A stretch of 64,000 nt of DNA, taken from assembly GCA_030147945.1 (NCBI GenBank), contig JASBUL010000125.1, positions 1 to 64,000 on the forward strand. Reading direction: 5' to 3'. Below are positions 19,646 to 26,678 of this stretch, one piece after another; within the stretch, counting starts at the first letter, position 1, and each line of letters opens with the position of its first letter. The position numbers were made by a program, and so were the translations under genes. Source of the DNA: Oceanococcus sp. (GTDB lineage Bacteria; Pseudomonadota; Gammaproteobacteria; Nevskiales; Oceanococcaceae). The notes below the pieces were generated by a model. It searched no databases. It saw only the letters and a list, made by a program, of their open reading frames with translations, and was not told the DNA's origin.

Positions 19646-20367
19646 CGCTTGGGTTTGCCGCCCTGCAGGGCAAAGCGCACCGCATCCATGATGTCGAGAG
19701 GAACCTGGCGACGGATAGCTTTGATCTGTTTGGCGCGGATACGGCGCTTGGTGAAGCTGTGCGCCGTCATGTCGAGGTTTTTGAAGTGCTCGGCACGGGC
19801 CCGCGCGGTGTCCATGAGCGTTTCGACGCTGGTGAGTTCATCGTAGAAACCGGCGCTCACGGCGCTTTCGGGGGTGAACGCCTCAGCCAGCGTCACCGCG
19901 CGCTGGAAGGCGGCGGGGGCCAGACGCTGCTTCATCACCGTGATCGGCACGCGCGGCATCGGCAGGCCGATGGCGACTTCATTGGCGGTGATGGTGTAAT
20001 CACCCTGCACGCCGAGGATGTAGTCACTGCTGAGCATCATGAACACGCCCATGGCGTAGGCATGGCCGGTGCTGGCCGTGATCACCGGGTAGGGGTATTC
20101 CATGATGCGGGCGGTCAGCGAGTATCCGGCACGCAGCATACGCAAGGTGTCGGCGTTGCCGGCCTTCATCACCTTGAGATCGTAGCCAGCCGAAAGTATG
20201 CCTTCGCGCCCGGTCAGGATGACGATGGCCTGGTCTTTTTCGGCCTGGCGAAAGGCACTGTAGATGCCTTTGAACACGGCAGGTGAGAGGGCGTTGCGCT
20301 TGCCGTCATCAATCGTGATGGCGGCGATGCCGTCAGTGAGCTGATAGTGGACGCTGTCGCTGGCCAT
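19642..20367 (-). CDS. Crotonase/enoyl-CoA hydratase-isomerase family protein
   Basis: 241-residue member of the crotonase superfamily, acting on an acyl-CoA. The first oxyanion-hole strand is GREGILSAGYDLK, the second GHAYAMGVFMMLSSDY, and ANEVAIGLPMPR sits where a catalytic Glu is often found. The reaction (hydration, isomerisation or hydrolysis) cannot be told from sequence alone. It is transcribed with a metallophosphoesterase downstream. A TACAAT -10-like element lies about 30 bp upstream (plus-strand 20397-20402) without a convincing -35. Confidence 0.88.
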   Translation of the reverse strand: MASDSVHYQLTDGIAAITIDDGKRNALSPAVFKGIYSAFRQAEKDQAIVILTGREGILSAGYDLKVMKAGNADTLRMLRAGYSLTARIMEYPYPVITASTGHAYAMGVFMMLSSDYILGVQGDYTITANEVAIGLPMPRVPITVMKQRLAPAAFQRAVTLAEAFTPESAVSAGFYDELTSVETLMDTARARAEHFKNLDMTAHSFTKRRIRAKQIKAIRRQVPLDIMDAVRFALQGGKPKR

Positions 20368-20548
20368 GAGTGTGTCCCGTGAATGTCAGCCTGCGATTGT
20401 AACGCGGCCTTGGAGACAGCTCGCGACTTCAGGCGCGCTGATCTGGCCTGCGCATGGGTGTATCGTGCAGCACCAGGGCGGACAGGCAGATGGCTAGGCC
20501 ATACGCGCACATTCGGCCCGCTTCGACTACGACATCAAGAGAGACGCC

Positions 20549-20971
20549 ATGAGCCTGCAACCGACCATGATTTTTCTGCCCGTGCTGGTGCAGATCCTGC
20601 TGACCGTGGTGATGTACTTGCGCCTGGCCGGAGCCAAATCACGTGCGCTGGCCAGGCAGGAGGTCGATGAGGCGCGCCGTGGTCTGCATGATGATGCTTG
20701 GCCGGAGAGCGTGCAGAAGATCAACAACAACATCCGCAATCAGTTCGAAGTGCCGGTGCTGTTCTATGTGCTTGCGGTGCTGTTGTATCTGCTCGACGCG
20801 GCCGGTCTTGTGGCCCAGGCCCTGGCCTGGTTCTTCGTTATCACGCGTGTGCTGCATGCCCATGTGCATAGCGGCAGCAATGTGGTGGCACTGCGGAGGC
20901 GGGTGTTCATGCTGGGCTTTGTCAGCGTGCTGGCCATGCTGGTGCTGGTGGCCACCGCGCTGCTGCAATGA
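20549..20971 (+). CDS. MAPEG family membrane protein
   Basis: 140-residue integral membrane protein with four hydrophobic segments (about 7-26, 70-90, 92-108 and 120-138). The central signature NNNIRNQFEVPVLFYVLAVL matches the MAPEG family (eicosanoid and glutathione metabolism). Bacterial members may be glutathione-dependent transferases or peroxidases, but the activity of this one is unknown. It stands alone; a weak inverted repeat (21028-21034 with 21051-21057) follows. Preceding gap 20368-20548: divergent promoter region, no gene seen. Confidence 0.88.
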   Translation: MSLQPTMIFLPVLVQILLTVVMYLRLAGAKSRALARQEVDEARRGLHDDAWPESVQKINNNIRNQFEVPVLFYVLAVLLYLLDAAGLVAQALAWFFVITRVLHAHVHSGSNVVALRRRVFMLGFVSVLAMLVLVATALLQ

Positions 20972-21063
20972 GACACCCGTGATGAGGTTGGACGCTGTGA
21001 CGCCGGCGGAGTAGCATCGATACGCATACGCCGTTGCTGCAATCACTGCTACGGCGTTGTTCT

Positions 21064-21453
21064 ATGACCAGAATGCAGACATCGCACAAATATCCGTGGC
21101 CGGGCACGCTTGCACTGGTGTTCACGCTGCTGCTTTGGCCTGTGCTTGTGGGGCTGGCCCAGGCCCATGGCTGGGCTGGTGCTGGGGCAGGTCATCATCC
21201 GTCGTTGTTCGAGCGCGCAGGGGCTCAAGGTAGCGACCACCGCTACCTGGCACCACATGTGCGACGTGCGTTGCCGCCGCGTGATGGCGATGATGCCTTC
21301 GATGGTGTTGATGCGCAGCCGGATCATCTGGTGCGGGCCGGCCTGGTCTTGCATGCCCTGCCGTCTGCCTGCAGCGGTGGTTCCTCGCCGTCACTGCACT
21401 TCGCACGGTCACCTCGTCATCGTCTGGCTGAGTCGCGCGCACCGCCTTTCTAA
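21064..21453 (+). CDS. Small secreted hypothetical protein
   Basis: Possible 129-residue protein from the ATG at 21064. The N-terminus has a basic patch and hydrophobic run (LALVFTLLLWPVLVGLAQA) that read as a signal peptide, followed by a Gly/Ala/His region and an Arg/Asp-rich tail; no family recognised. GC-rich third positions and a terminator 27 bp after the stop (21480-21516) support a real gene, but there is no good ribosome site and overlapping ORFs exist in other frames. It covers most of the 589-bp interval 20972-21560; the remainder holds the hairpins listed separately. Confidence 0.42.
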   Translation: MTRMQTSHKYPWPGTLALVFTLLLWPVLVGLAQAHGWAGAGAGHHPSLFERAGAQGSDHRYLAPHVRRALPPRDGDDAFDGVDAQPDHLVRAGLVLHALPSACSGGSSPSLHFARSPRHRLAESRAPPF

Positions 21454-21479
21454 AGGGTTTTCTGCGTACCGAGCTTGCC

Positions 21480-21516
21480 GTGTGAAGCCGACCTGTCTGT
21501 CGGTTCGCACCTTTTC
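21480..21516 (+). terminator. Intrinsic terminator downstream of the small secreted ORF
   Basis: A 12-pair stem with one bulged G and one G-U pair (21480-21492 with 21499-21510), 6-nt loop CTGTCT, followed by CTTTTCC. It ends a plus-strand transcript before the CBS gene. Confidence 0.6.
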
Positions 21517-21528
21517 CGCATGACGTAG

Positions 21529-21546
21529 GCATCCATTTCCGGATGC
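21529..21546 (+). promoter_or_regulatory. Hairpin next to the ribosome site of the CBS gene
   Basis: Perfect 6-bp stem GCATCC / GGATGC with loop ATTTCC, ending just before the AAGGAAA ribosome site (about 21549-21555) of the CBS-domain gene. It could modulate translation, but it is short and may be chance. Confidence 0.3.
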
Positions 21547-21560
21547 GAAGGAAACACCGT

Positions 21561-22142
21561 ATGAAAGAACTGAATTTCTGCGACGCCGGGCGCATGAGCC
21601 ACCTGGTCTGGCCCGCTGACGAACAGCATGTGGGCGTGGATTCACCCGCGCTCAGTGTCATGACCGATTTCACCCGCTCGTTGCCGCTGGTCATAGGCAG
21701 CAACCTGAGCATCGCCGATGCGCGGGCCGAGATGAAACATCAGCACACCGGGTTCAAGTGTGTGGTCGACGAGCACGAAGAGTTCATAGGCGTGGTCGGG
21801 CTGGATGATCTCAGCGATCAGGAGATCGTCAAGAAAGTGGCCAGCGGCTATGACCGGTCGGAACTCTCCGTCTCGGATTTCATGTGTCCCAAGCGCGCGC
21901 TGAGGGCGATGAACTACGGACAGCTTGAACCGATGCGGGTTTACGGACTGCTGTGGGCCCTGCGTGGTTGTGATGCACATCATTGTCTGATCATCGATGA
22001 CAGCGGCAGCGCCATTCGTGGTCTGGTGGCCGCATCCGATGTGGTCCACCGCATGGGCTTGCCGCTGGATCAGTGGTCGGCATCTTTTGTGGATGTCTGG
22101 ATGTGTCTCAGCCAGCGTCATTCAGCGCACAAGTCCGCCTGA
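21561..22142 (+). CDS. CBS-domain protein
   Basis: 193 residues from the ATG at 21561, chosen over a start at 21543 because AAGGAAA sits 6 bp upstream. It carries a CBS pair: first repeat around 45-95 (LSIADARAEMKHQHTGFKCVVDEHEEFIGVV, described by position here as residues 50-80) and second around 125-165, with CLIIDDSGSAIRGLVAASDV. CBS pairs usually bind adenosyl nucleotides or sense ionic strength. There is no attached catalytic domain, so it is probably a regulatory partner of an unidentified protein. Monocistronic between two terminators. Confidence 0.85.
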   Translation: MKELNFCDAGRMSHLVWPADEQHVGVDSPALSVMTDFTRSLPLVIGSNLSIADARAEMKHQHTGFKCVVDEHEEFIGVVGLDDLSDQEIVKKVASGYDRSELSVSDFMCPKRALRAMNYGQLEPMRVYGLLWALRGCDAHHCLIIDDSGSAIRGLVAASDVVHRMGLPLDQWSASFVDVWMCLSQRHSAHKSA

Positions 22143-22199
22143 TGATCTAGCGTACTGAGGTGGGGTAGGGATTCCCCCCAAACACGGGCTGTTGATAGG

Positions 22200-22229
22200 C
22201 GCGCAGCGCTTCTACGCTGCGCGCTTTCA
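22200..22229 (+). terminator. Intrinsic terminator or attenuator ahead of the lipoprotein gene
   Basis: Perfect 10-bp stem GCGCGCAGCG / CGCTGCGCGC (22200-22209 with 22216-22225), loop CTTCTA, then TTTC. It follows the CBS gene by 57 bp and ends 18 bp before the next ATG, so it could also sit in that gene's leader. Confidence 0.6.
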
Positions 22230-22246
22230 ACCACCCGGACCATCTG

Positions 22247-23275
22247 ATGAAAAAGGGATTTGTAGCCGCCATCCTGCTGGCTCTGATGAGCGGTTGTGCC
22301 AGTACCGCGGACCTGAGCGGCGCCAAGGCCAGCGAGCGCGGCCGTATCGACAGCAAGAACGTGCAAAATCTGGCCAGTCGCAAAGAGGTCTATATCGGCG
22401 ACTTCCAGGTCACGTTCGTGATCCAGGATGCCAGCACCGCCACGGCCAAGAGCCCGATGATGCGCGGTGCTGACATGAGCGATTACGCCAAGTCGACCTT
22501 GCGAGCACGTTTGAGCGGTGTGCCGGAAGCGTCCTTTCAGAGCATTACGGACCGTGCGTTTGAGGACTTCAAGCGTGGCTTGCAGGCCAAGGGGTACACC
22601 ATCCTCAATCCGGCCGGGCTGGCGTCTCAGTCGAGCTGGTCAAAACTGAGCACGCAAAGCAGTCCCAATCCGCCGTATAACAAGGTGCTGAACAATGACT
22701 CGCTGATGACCGATCTGTTCGGCGGGCGTCCGCATGACATCACTTTCGCACCGACCGGCATGTCGCTGCTCAAGATTGACGGCGGCGGGCAGTATCAGGG
22801 TGGCGTTGCCAAAACCGCAGACAAGCTCGGCAAGCCGATCATCAACGCTCGCTACACCGTGCATTTCGCATATTTCGGCACCGAGACCGACTACACGGTT
22901 GATTATCTGACCAGCGATGTGTGGGAAGGTCAGCGCAAGGCGACGCTGTCGGCGCAGAGCAGCATGGGCCAGGGCATCCAGGTGACGCCCGGTGGTGCGC
23001 TGGTGTTCGTGATCGATCAGGGCGGCACGTTCAGCAAGAACGGGTTTGTTGCACTCGACGACCCGGTGGTCATCGGTGGTGCTTACGGCCGCAATGAAGA
23101 CACCACCTCGGGGGCTCAGAAAACCGCCAATGCGGTGAGCTCGGTGCTGGGTTTCTTCAGCGGAAACAGCGCCAAGACCAAGGAGATCTCGGTAGTAGCG
23201 AATCCCCAGCACTATCAGATGGGTGCTCTGAAGGCATTGACGGAAGCGAACGCACGCCTGCTGCGCCCCTTGTAA
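22247..23275 (+). CDS. Putative lipoprotein of unknown function
   Basis: 342 residues. The N-terminus MKKGFVAAILLALMSGC is a clear lipoprotein signal with lipobox LMSGC (Cys17 lipidated), and Ala at +2 suggests outer-membrane sorting. The mature protein is Ser/Thr/Gly-rich with predicted beta structure (ARYTVHFAYFGTETDYTVDY, QVTPGGALVFVIDQGG) and a C-terminal segment HYQMGALKALTEANARLL. I do not recognise the family. It is flanked by hairpins on both sides, so it is transcribed alone. Confidence 0.82.
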   Translation: MKKGFVAAILLALMSGCASTADLSGAKASERGRIDSKNVQNLASRKEVYIGDFQVTFVIQDASTATAKSPMMRGADMSDYAKSTLRARLSGVPEASFQSITDRAFEDFKRGLQAKGYTILNPAGLASQSSWSKLSTQSSPNPPYNKVLNNDSLMTDLFGGRPHDITFAPTGMSLLKIDGGGQYQGGVAKTADKLGKPIINARYTVHFAYFGTETDYTVDYLTSDVWEGQRKATLSAQSSMGQGIQVTPGGALVFVIDQGGTFSKNGFVALDDPVVIGGAYGRNEDTTSGAQKTANAVSSVLGFFSGNSAKTKEISVVANPQHYQMGALKALTEANARLLRPL

Positions 23276-23282
23276 GGACAAC

Positions 23283-23315
23283 AACCCGGGCCGTGCAGGC
23301 GGCCCGGGTTATATT
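23283..23315 (+). terminator. Intrinsic terminator after the lipoprotein gene
   Basis: Perfect 10-bp stem AACCCGGGCC / GGCCCGGGTT (23283-23292 with 23301-23310), 8-nt loop, then ATATTT. It lies 8 bp after the stop. Confidence 0.75.
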
Positions 23316-23456
23316 TCCGTATGGAATAAGAGTCTGGGTATTTAAGCTTCACAGGCATGACACGGGAAAATCCGGGTATCCTCGCGCCGCCCGGTCGAGG
23401 CGCACTCGCCGGGCGTTCTGCTTGAGATCGCGTCAGGAAGACGCCGGGAGTCCAAA

Positions 23457-24971
23457 ATGTCCATGTCACGCGCTGCTCTGGCCGTGTTGCTGAGCTTGCC
23501 AACTCTGGTTCATGCCACCAATGGCTATTTTTCTCATGGCACCAGCGCAACTCAGAAAGCCATGGCCGGTGCCGGAACGGCGCTGCCGGCAGATGCCTTC
23601 ATCGGCACGATCAACCCGGCCGGCATGGTGTGGATGGGCGACGCCTTTGAAGTGGGCTTGTCCTTGTTCTCACCGGTGCGTGATTACTCGGCCAGTGAGC
23701 GTGGCGAGGGCGCCAGCAATGGCATATTCAAGATCCAGCCGATCGACAAGCATCGCAGTCATAACGAACTGTTTCCGATTCCGGCGCTGAGCTACAACCG
23801 GGCCTGGGGTGAGCGTGCCAGCTGGGGTATCAGTCTGTACGGCAACGGCGGCATGAACACGGAATACAACGGTAATCTGGCCACCTTCGGTGAGGGGCTG
23901 ACCGGTTTCGAGGCCGAATGCGAAGGTGGTTTTGGCGGTGGTCAGGCCACGGGCTCGGACAATGCCGACTTCTGCGGTGGTCGCGGCGACGACCGTTTCG
24001 GTGTCGATCTGATCGTGATGTTCGTTGCGCCCAGCGTGAGCTACAAGCTGAGCGATCGCGTTTCGGTCGGCGTGTCTCCGCTGCTGGCGATGAGCCGCTT
24101 TGCGGCCTACGGTCTGGATGCCTTCGGCAAATTTTCGAATGCCAGCGATCGGGTCTCCAACCAGGGGCATGACCTGGCCTACGGTGGTGGTGCGCGTGTG
24201 GGTGTGCTGGGCAAGCTGCTGCCGGGGGTGACCCTCGGGGCCTCATACCAGTCGCGCGTCTGGATGACCGAATTTGAGGACTATCAGGGACTTTTCGCCG
24301 AGCAGGGGGATTTTGACATTCCGTCCAACTGGAACCTCGGCCTGGCGTTGCGCCTGACTCACGCGCATACGCTGGCGCTGGACTATCAGCGCATCAATTA
24401 CAGCGAAATCGATTCGGTCGGTTTGCCGTTTGACCCCAATGACTTCGTCAACAATTGCGCCATTCCACGTCTGCTGGCCGGTTTTGGTTTCGGCCAGGCC
24501 AGCGCCAGCGAAGCGTGCCTGGGTGCTGACCGCGGGCCGGGTTTCGGCTGGCAGGATATGTCGGTTTGGAAGCTCGGTTACCAGTATGAGCACGGGCGCT
24601 ACCGTTTCCGTGCGGGCTACAGCCGCACCGATCAGCCGATCCCCGAATCTCAGGTGCTTTTCAATGTTCTGGCGCCGGGCGTGATTGAGGAGCACTTCAC
24701 GGTCGGGTTGGGACTGGAATGGTCGAAGAATTTCTTCGTCGATTTTGCGCTGATGTACGCACCCGAGCGTCCGGTCAGCGGCCCCAATCCGCTTTCAAAC
24801 ACCGACGCCAACCTGCTTGGCCTGTTCGGGCAGGGGCTGGGGGCCGGCGGGCTGACCGGCTTGCTGGGCCAGGACACCGCGCAGGCCTTCGGCGCCGATG
24901 CGGATGACCAGATCCTGAGACTGAACATGCGCCAGTACGAAGCCACGATCAGCTTCGGCTGGCGCTACTAG
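23457..24971 (+). CDS. FadL/OMPP1-family outer membrane transport porin
   Basis: Outer-membrane channel for hydrophobic substrates such as long-chain fatty acids or aromatics. 504 residues with a signal peptide cleaved after VHA, leaving ATNGYFSHGTSATQKAMAGA, the typical FadL N-terminal plug start. FadL hallmarks are IGTINPAGMVWMGDAFEVG and SYQSRVWMTEFEDYQG. The C-terminus ends ISFGWRY, an aromatic strand suited to Bam-dependent insertion. A Cys-containing loop (CEGGFGGGQATGSDNADFC) could form a disulfide. Convergent with the YeeE half-transporter, 13 bp apart. Confidence 0.93.
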   Translation: MSMSRAALAVLLSLPTLVHATNGYFSHGTSATQKAMAGAGTALPADAFIGTINPAGMVWMGDAFEVGLSLFSPVRDYSASERGEGASNGIFKIQPIDKHRSHNELFPIPALSYNRAWGERASWGISLYGNGGMNTEYNGNLATFGEGLTGFEAECEGGFGGGQATGSDNADFCGGRGDDRFGVDLIVMFVAPSVSYKLSDRVSVGVSPLLAMSRFAAYGLDAFGKFSNASDRVSNQGHDLAYGGGARVGVLGKLLPGVTLGASYQSRVWMTEFEDYQGLFAEQGDFDIPSNWNLGLALRLTHAHTLALDYQRINYSEIDSVGLPFDPNDFVNNCAIPRLLAGFGFGQASASEACLGADRGPGFGWQDMSVWKLGYQYEHGRYRFRAGYSRTDQPIPESQVLFNVLAPGVIEEHFTVGLGLEWSKNFFVDFALMYAPERPVSGPNPLSNTDANLLGLFGQGLGAGGLTGLLGQDTAQAFGADADDQILRLNMRQYEATISFGWRY

Positions 24972-24984
24972 CACGCCGAGCGGC

Positions 24985-25407
24985 CTAGCGGCTGGTCGCG
25001 CGGTTCTCGATCAGGGCCATCAGCCGATAACCGGCCAGCATGGCCACCACAAAGGCAAGAATTTTGAGGTTGCCGGTGGCCAGGCCGGCCACCGCCGGCC
25101 CGGGGCACAATCCGGCCAAGGCCCAACCCAGGCCGAAAAGCGCGGCGCCACCGATCAGCTTGCGATCGATGGTGTGCTTGCCGGGCAGGTAAAAGCTTTT
25201 CTCGAACAACGGGTAGGGGCGTTTGAGAATGAGGTAGAAGCCGGGCAGGGTGACCGCGACCGCGCCGCCCATCACCAGCATCAGCGACGGGTCCCAGTCT
25301 CCGGCAATATCTAGAAAGCTCAGTACTTTGGCCGGGTCCATCATGTTCGAAAGCGCCAGTCCGAGGCCGAACAGAACGCCACCGATCAGGGCGATCAGAT
25401 TTCTCAT
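24985..25407 (-). CDS. YeeE/YedE-type sulfur half-transporter (DUF6691), second half
   Basis: 140-residue membrane protein from the ATG at 25407 (MRNLIALIGGVLFG). It has four or so transmembrane helices with the conserved motifs LSNMMDPAKV and LAGLCPGPAVAG, whose Cys matches the C-terminal half of YeeE/YedE thiosulfate transporters. It starts 2 bp after the stop of the other half-gene, so the pair makes a split transporter, probably importing or exporting sulfane sulfur. Confidence 0.9.
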   Translation of the reverse strand: MRNLIALIGGVLFGLGLALSNMMDPAKVLSFLDIAGDWDPSLMLVMGGAVAVTLPGFYLILKRPYPLFEKSFYLPGKHTIDRKLIGGAALFGLGWALAGLCPGPAVAGLATGNLKILAFVVAMLAGYRLMALIENRATSR

Positions 25408-25409
25408 GC

Positions 25410-25847
25410 TCAGACTCCTGCGACGTGGCGGATCACGAACACGGTCGCAAAGGCGACCAGCATAAACACCGCCGTTGCGGTTATTGAACGTGGTGATACG
25501 CGACCGATACCGCACACGCCATGACCTGATGTGCAGCCGGAGCCGAGCTTGGTGCCCAGGCCGACCAGCAGCCCGGCCACGATCATGGTGGGCAGCCCAA
25601 CGTCGACATGAATGCTCAGGGCATCGGCGGGCGCGACCCTCAGAAAGGCGAAGGCGCTGCCGATCAGACCGGCGGTAAATGCCAGGCGCCAGGCGAACTC
25701 GCTGCCACGTGATGACATCAGATTGCCGACGATGCCGCTGATGCCCGCGATGCGGCCGTTAAAGCCGAGCATGATCAAGGCTGACAGGCCGATCAGAACG
25801 CCGCCAGCCAGCGCGGTCCAGGGGGTGAATTGTGTGACGGTATACAT
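25410..25847 (-). CDS. YeeE/YedE-type sulfur half-transporter, first half
   Basis: 145-residue membrane protein; helices include LAGGVLIGLSALIMLGFNG. The key motif is GTKLGSGCTSGHGVCG, with the conserved Cys that carries sulfur in YeeE. Together with the downstream half it is equivalent to one full-length YeeE. In other bacteria such pairs sit beside a persulfide dioxygenase, which here is divergent. The promoter carries a perfect 13-bp palindrome over its -10. Confidence 0.92.
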   Translation of the reverse strand: MYTVTQFTPWTALAGGVLIGLSALIMLGFNGRIAGISGIVGNLMSSRGSEFAWRLAFTAGLIGSAFAFLRVAPADALSIHVDVGLPTMIVAGLLVGLGTKLGSGCTSGHGVCGIGRVSPRSITATAVFMLVAFATVFVIRHVAGV

Positions 25848-25871
25848 GCAAGCTCTCAGTGAAACAGTTTT

Positions 25872-25903
25872 TGCTAATTTAGCATCTATTGAAATTCAAA
25901 CAA
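25872..25903 (-). promoter_or_regulatory. Promoter of the yeeE pair with a palindromic operator on its -10
   Basis: On the minus strand TTGTTT (plus 25898-25903), a 16-bp spacer and TAAATT (plus 25876-25881) form a sigma70-like promoter. The perfect dyad TGCTAA-A-TTAGCA (25872-25884) covers the -10 exactly, as a repressor site would. The regulator is not in the window. Confidence 0.55.
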
Positions 25904-25931
25904 GGGTCTGCGCGGTTGATGAGGTCAAATA

Positions 25932-25966
25932 TGCTATTATGGAATGACATTATCGCTTAATGGAAT
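25932..25966 (+). promoter_or_regulatory. Extended -10 promoter and paired ATGGAAT repeats before the persulfide dioxygenase
   Basis: TGCTATTAT (25932-25940) resembles an extended -10. The heptamer ATGGAAT occurs at 25939-25945 and again at 25960-25966, 21 bp apart, which is two helical turns. The first copy touches the -10. This could be a binding site for a dimeric regulator. Confidence 0.4.
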
Positions 25967-25982
25967 ATAAGGGTGGTGTCAT

Positions 25983-26678
25983 ATGCTGTTCCGACAGTTG
26001 TTCGACAGTGATTCAAGCACTTATACCTATTTGCTGGCCTCCGGTCGCGGTCGGGAAGCGCTCATCATCGATCCGGTCAAGACGCAATTGTCGGCGTATC
26101 TTCAGCTCATCGAAGCGCTGGATCTCAAGCTGGTGCGCGCTCTGGACACACACACCCATGCTGATCATGTAACCGCGCTGGGCGATCTGCGTGATCACAC
26201 CCAATGCGTGACCGTGATGGGGCAATACAGCAAAGCGGCATGCGTATCCGAACGGGTATCGGATGGCGATCGGATTGTGATTGATGGTTTGGCTCTGGAC
26301 GCGATCTACACCCCGGGGCACACCGATGAGTCGTTCAGTTTTTACTGTCGTGAAGCTGGACCCGGCATGGTGTTTAGCGGCGATGTGCTGCTGATTCGCG
26401 GCACTGGACGCACGGACTTTCAGGGCGGCGATGCGCATAAATCGTGGGATTCGATCACCAGGCGGCTGTTCACCCTGCCGGACGAAACCCTGCTTTATCC
26501 AGGCCACGATTATCGTGGTTGGACCGTGTCGTCCATTTACGAGGAGAAGCACTACAACCCACGGTTGGCGGGCAAGACTGAAGACGAGTACGTGCACATC
26601 ATGAACACGCTCAATCTGCCCAATCCCAGACTGATGGATATCGCGGTGCCTGCCAATCTGGCCTGCGGTCAGGTCTGA
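25983..26678 (+). CDS. Persulfide dioxygenase (ETHE1/Blh-like metallo-beta-lactamase fold)
   Basis: Mononuclear iron enzyme oxidising glutathione persulfide to sulfite and GSH. 231 residues. Metal ligands by motif: HTHADH (His57, His59, Asp61, His62), His113, Asp134 and His175 in YPGHDY. The ETHE1-specific GTGRTDFQGGD follows the Asp. No rhodanese domain is fused. It leads an operon whose next gene, a SulP anion transporter, overlaps by 1 bp (TGATG), which would suit export of the sulfite/sulfate product. Divergent from a split YeeE transporter. Confidence 0.93.
   Translation: MLFRQLFDSDSSTYTYLLASGRGREALIIDPVKTQLSAYLQLIEALDLKLVRALDTHTHADHVTALGDLRDHTQCVTVMGQYSKAACVSERVSDGDRIVIDGLALDAIYTPGHTDESFSFYCREAGPGMVFSGDVLLIRGTGRTDFQGGDAHKSWDSITRRLFTLPDETLLYPGHDYRGWTVSSIYEEKHYNPRLAGKTEDEYVHIMNTLNLPNPRLMDIAVPANLACGQV

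Noticed and set aside
21028-21057. Terminator after the MAPEG gene
   Set aside because: A 7-bp dyad ACGCCGT/ACGGCGT with a 16-nt loop and no T-tract, more than 50 bp after the stop; not convincing.
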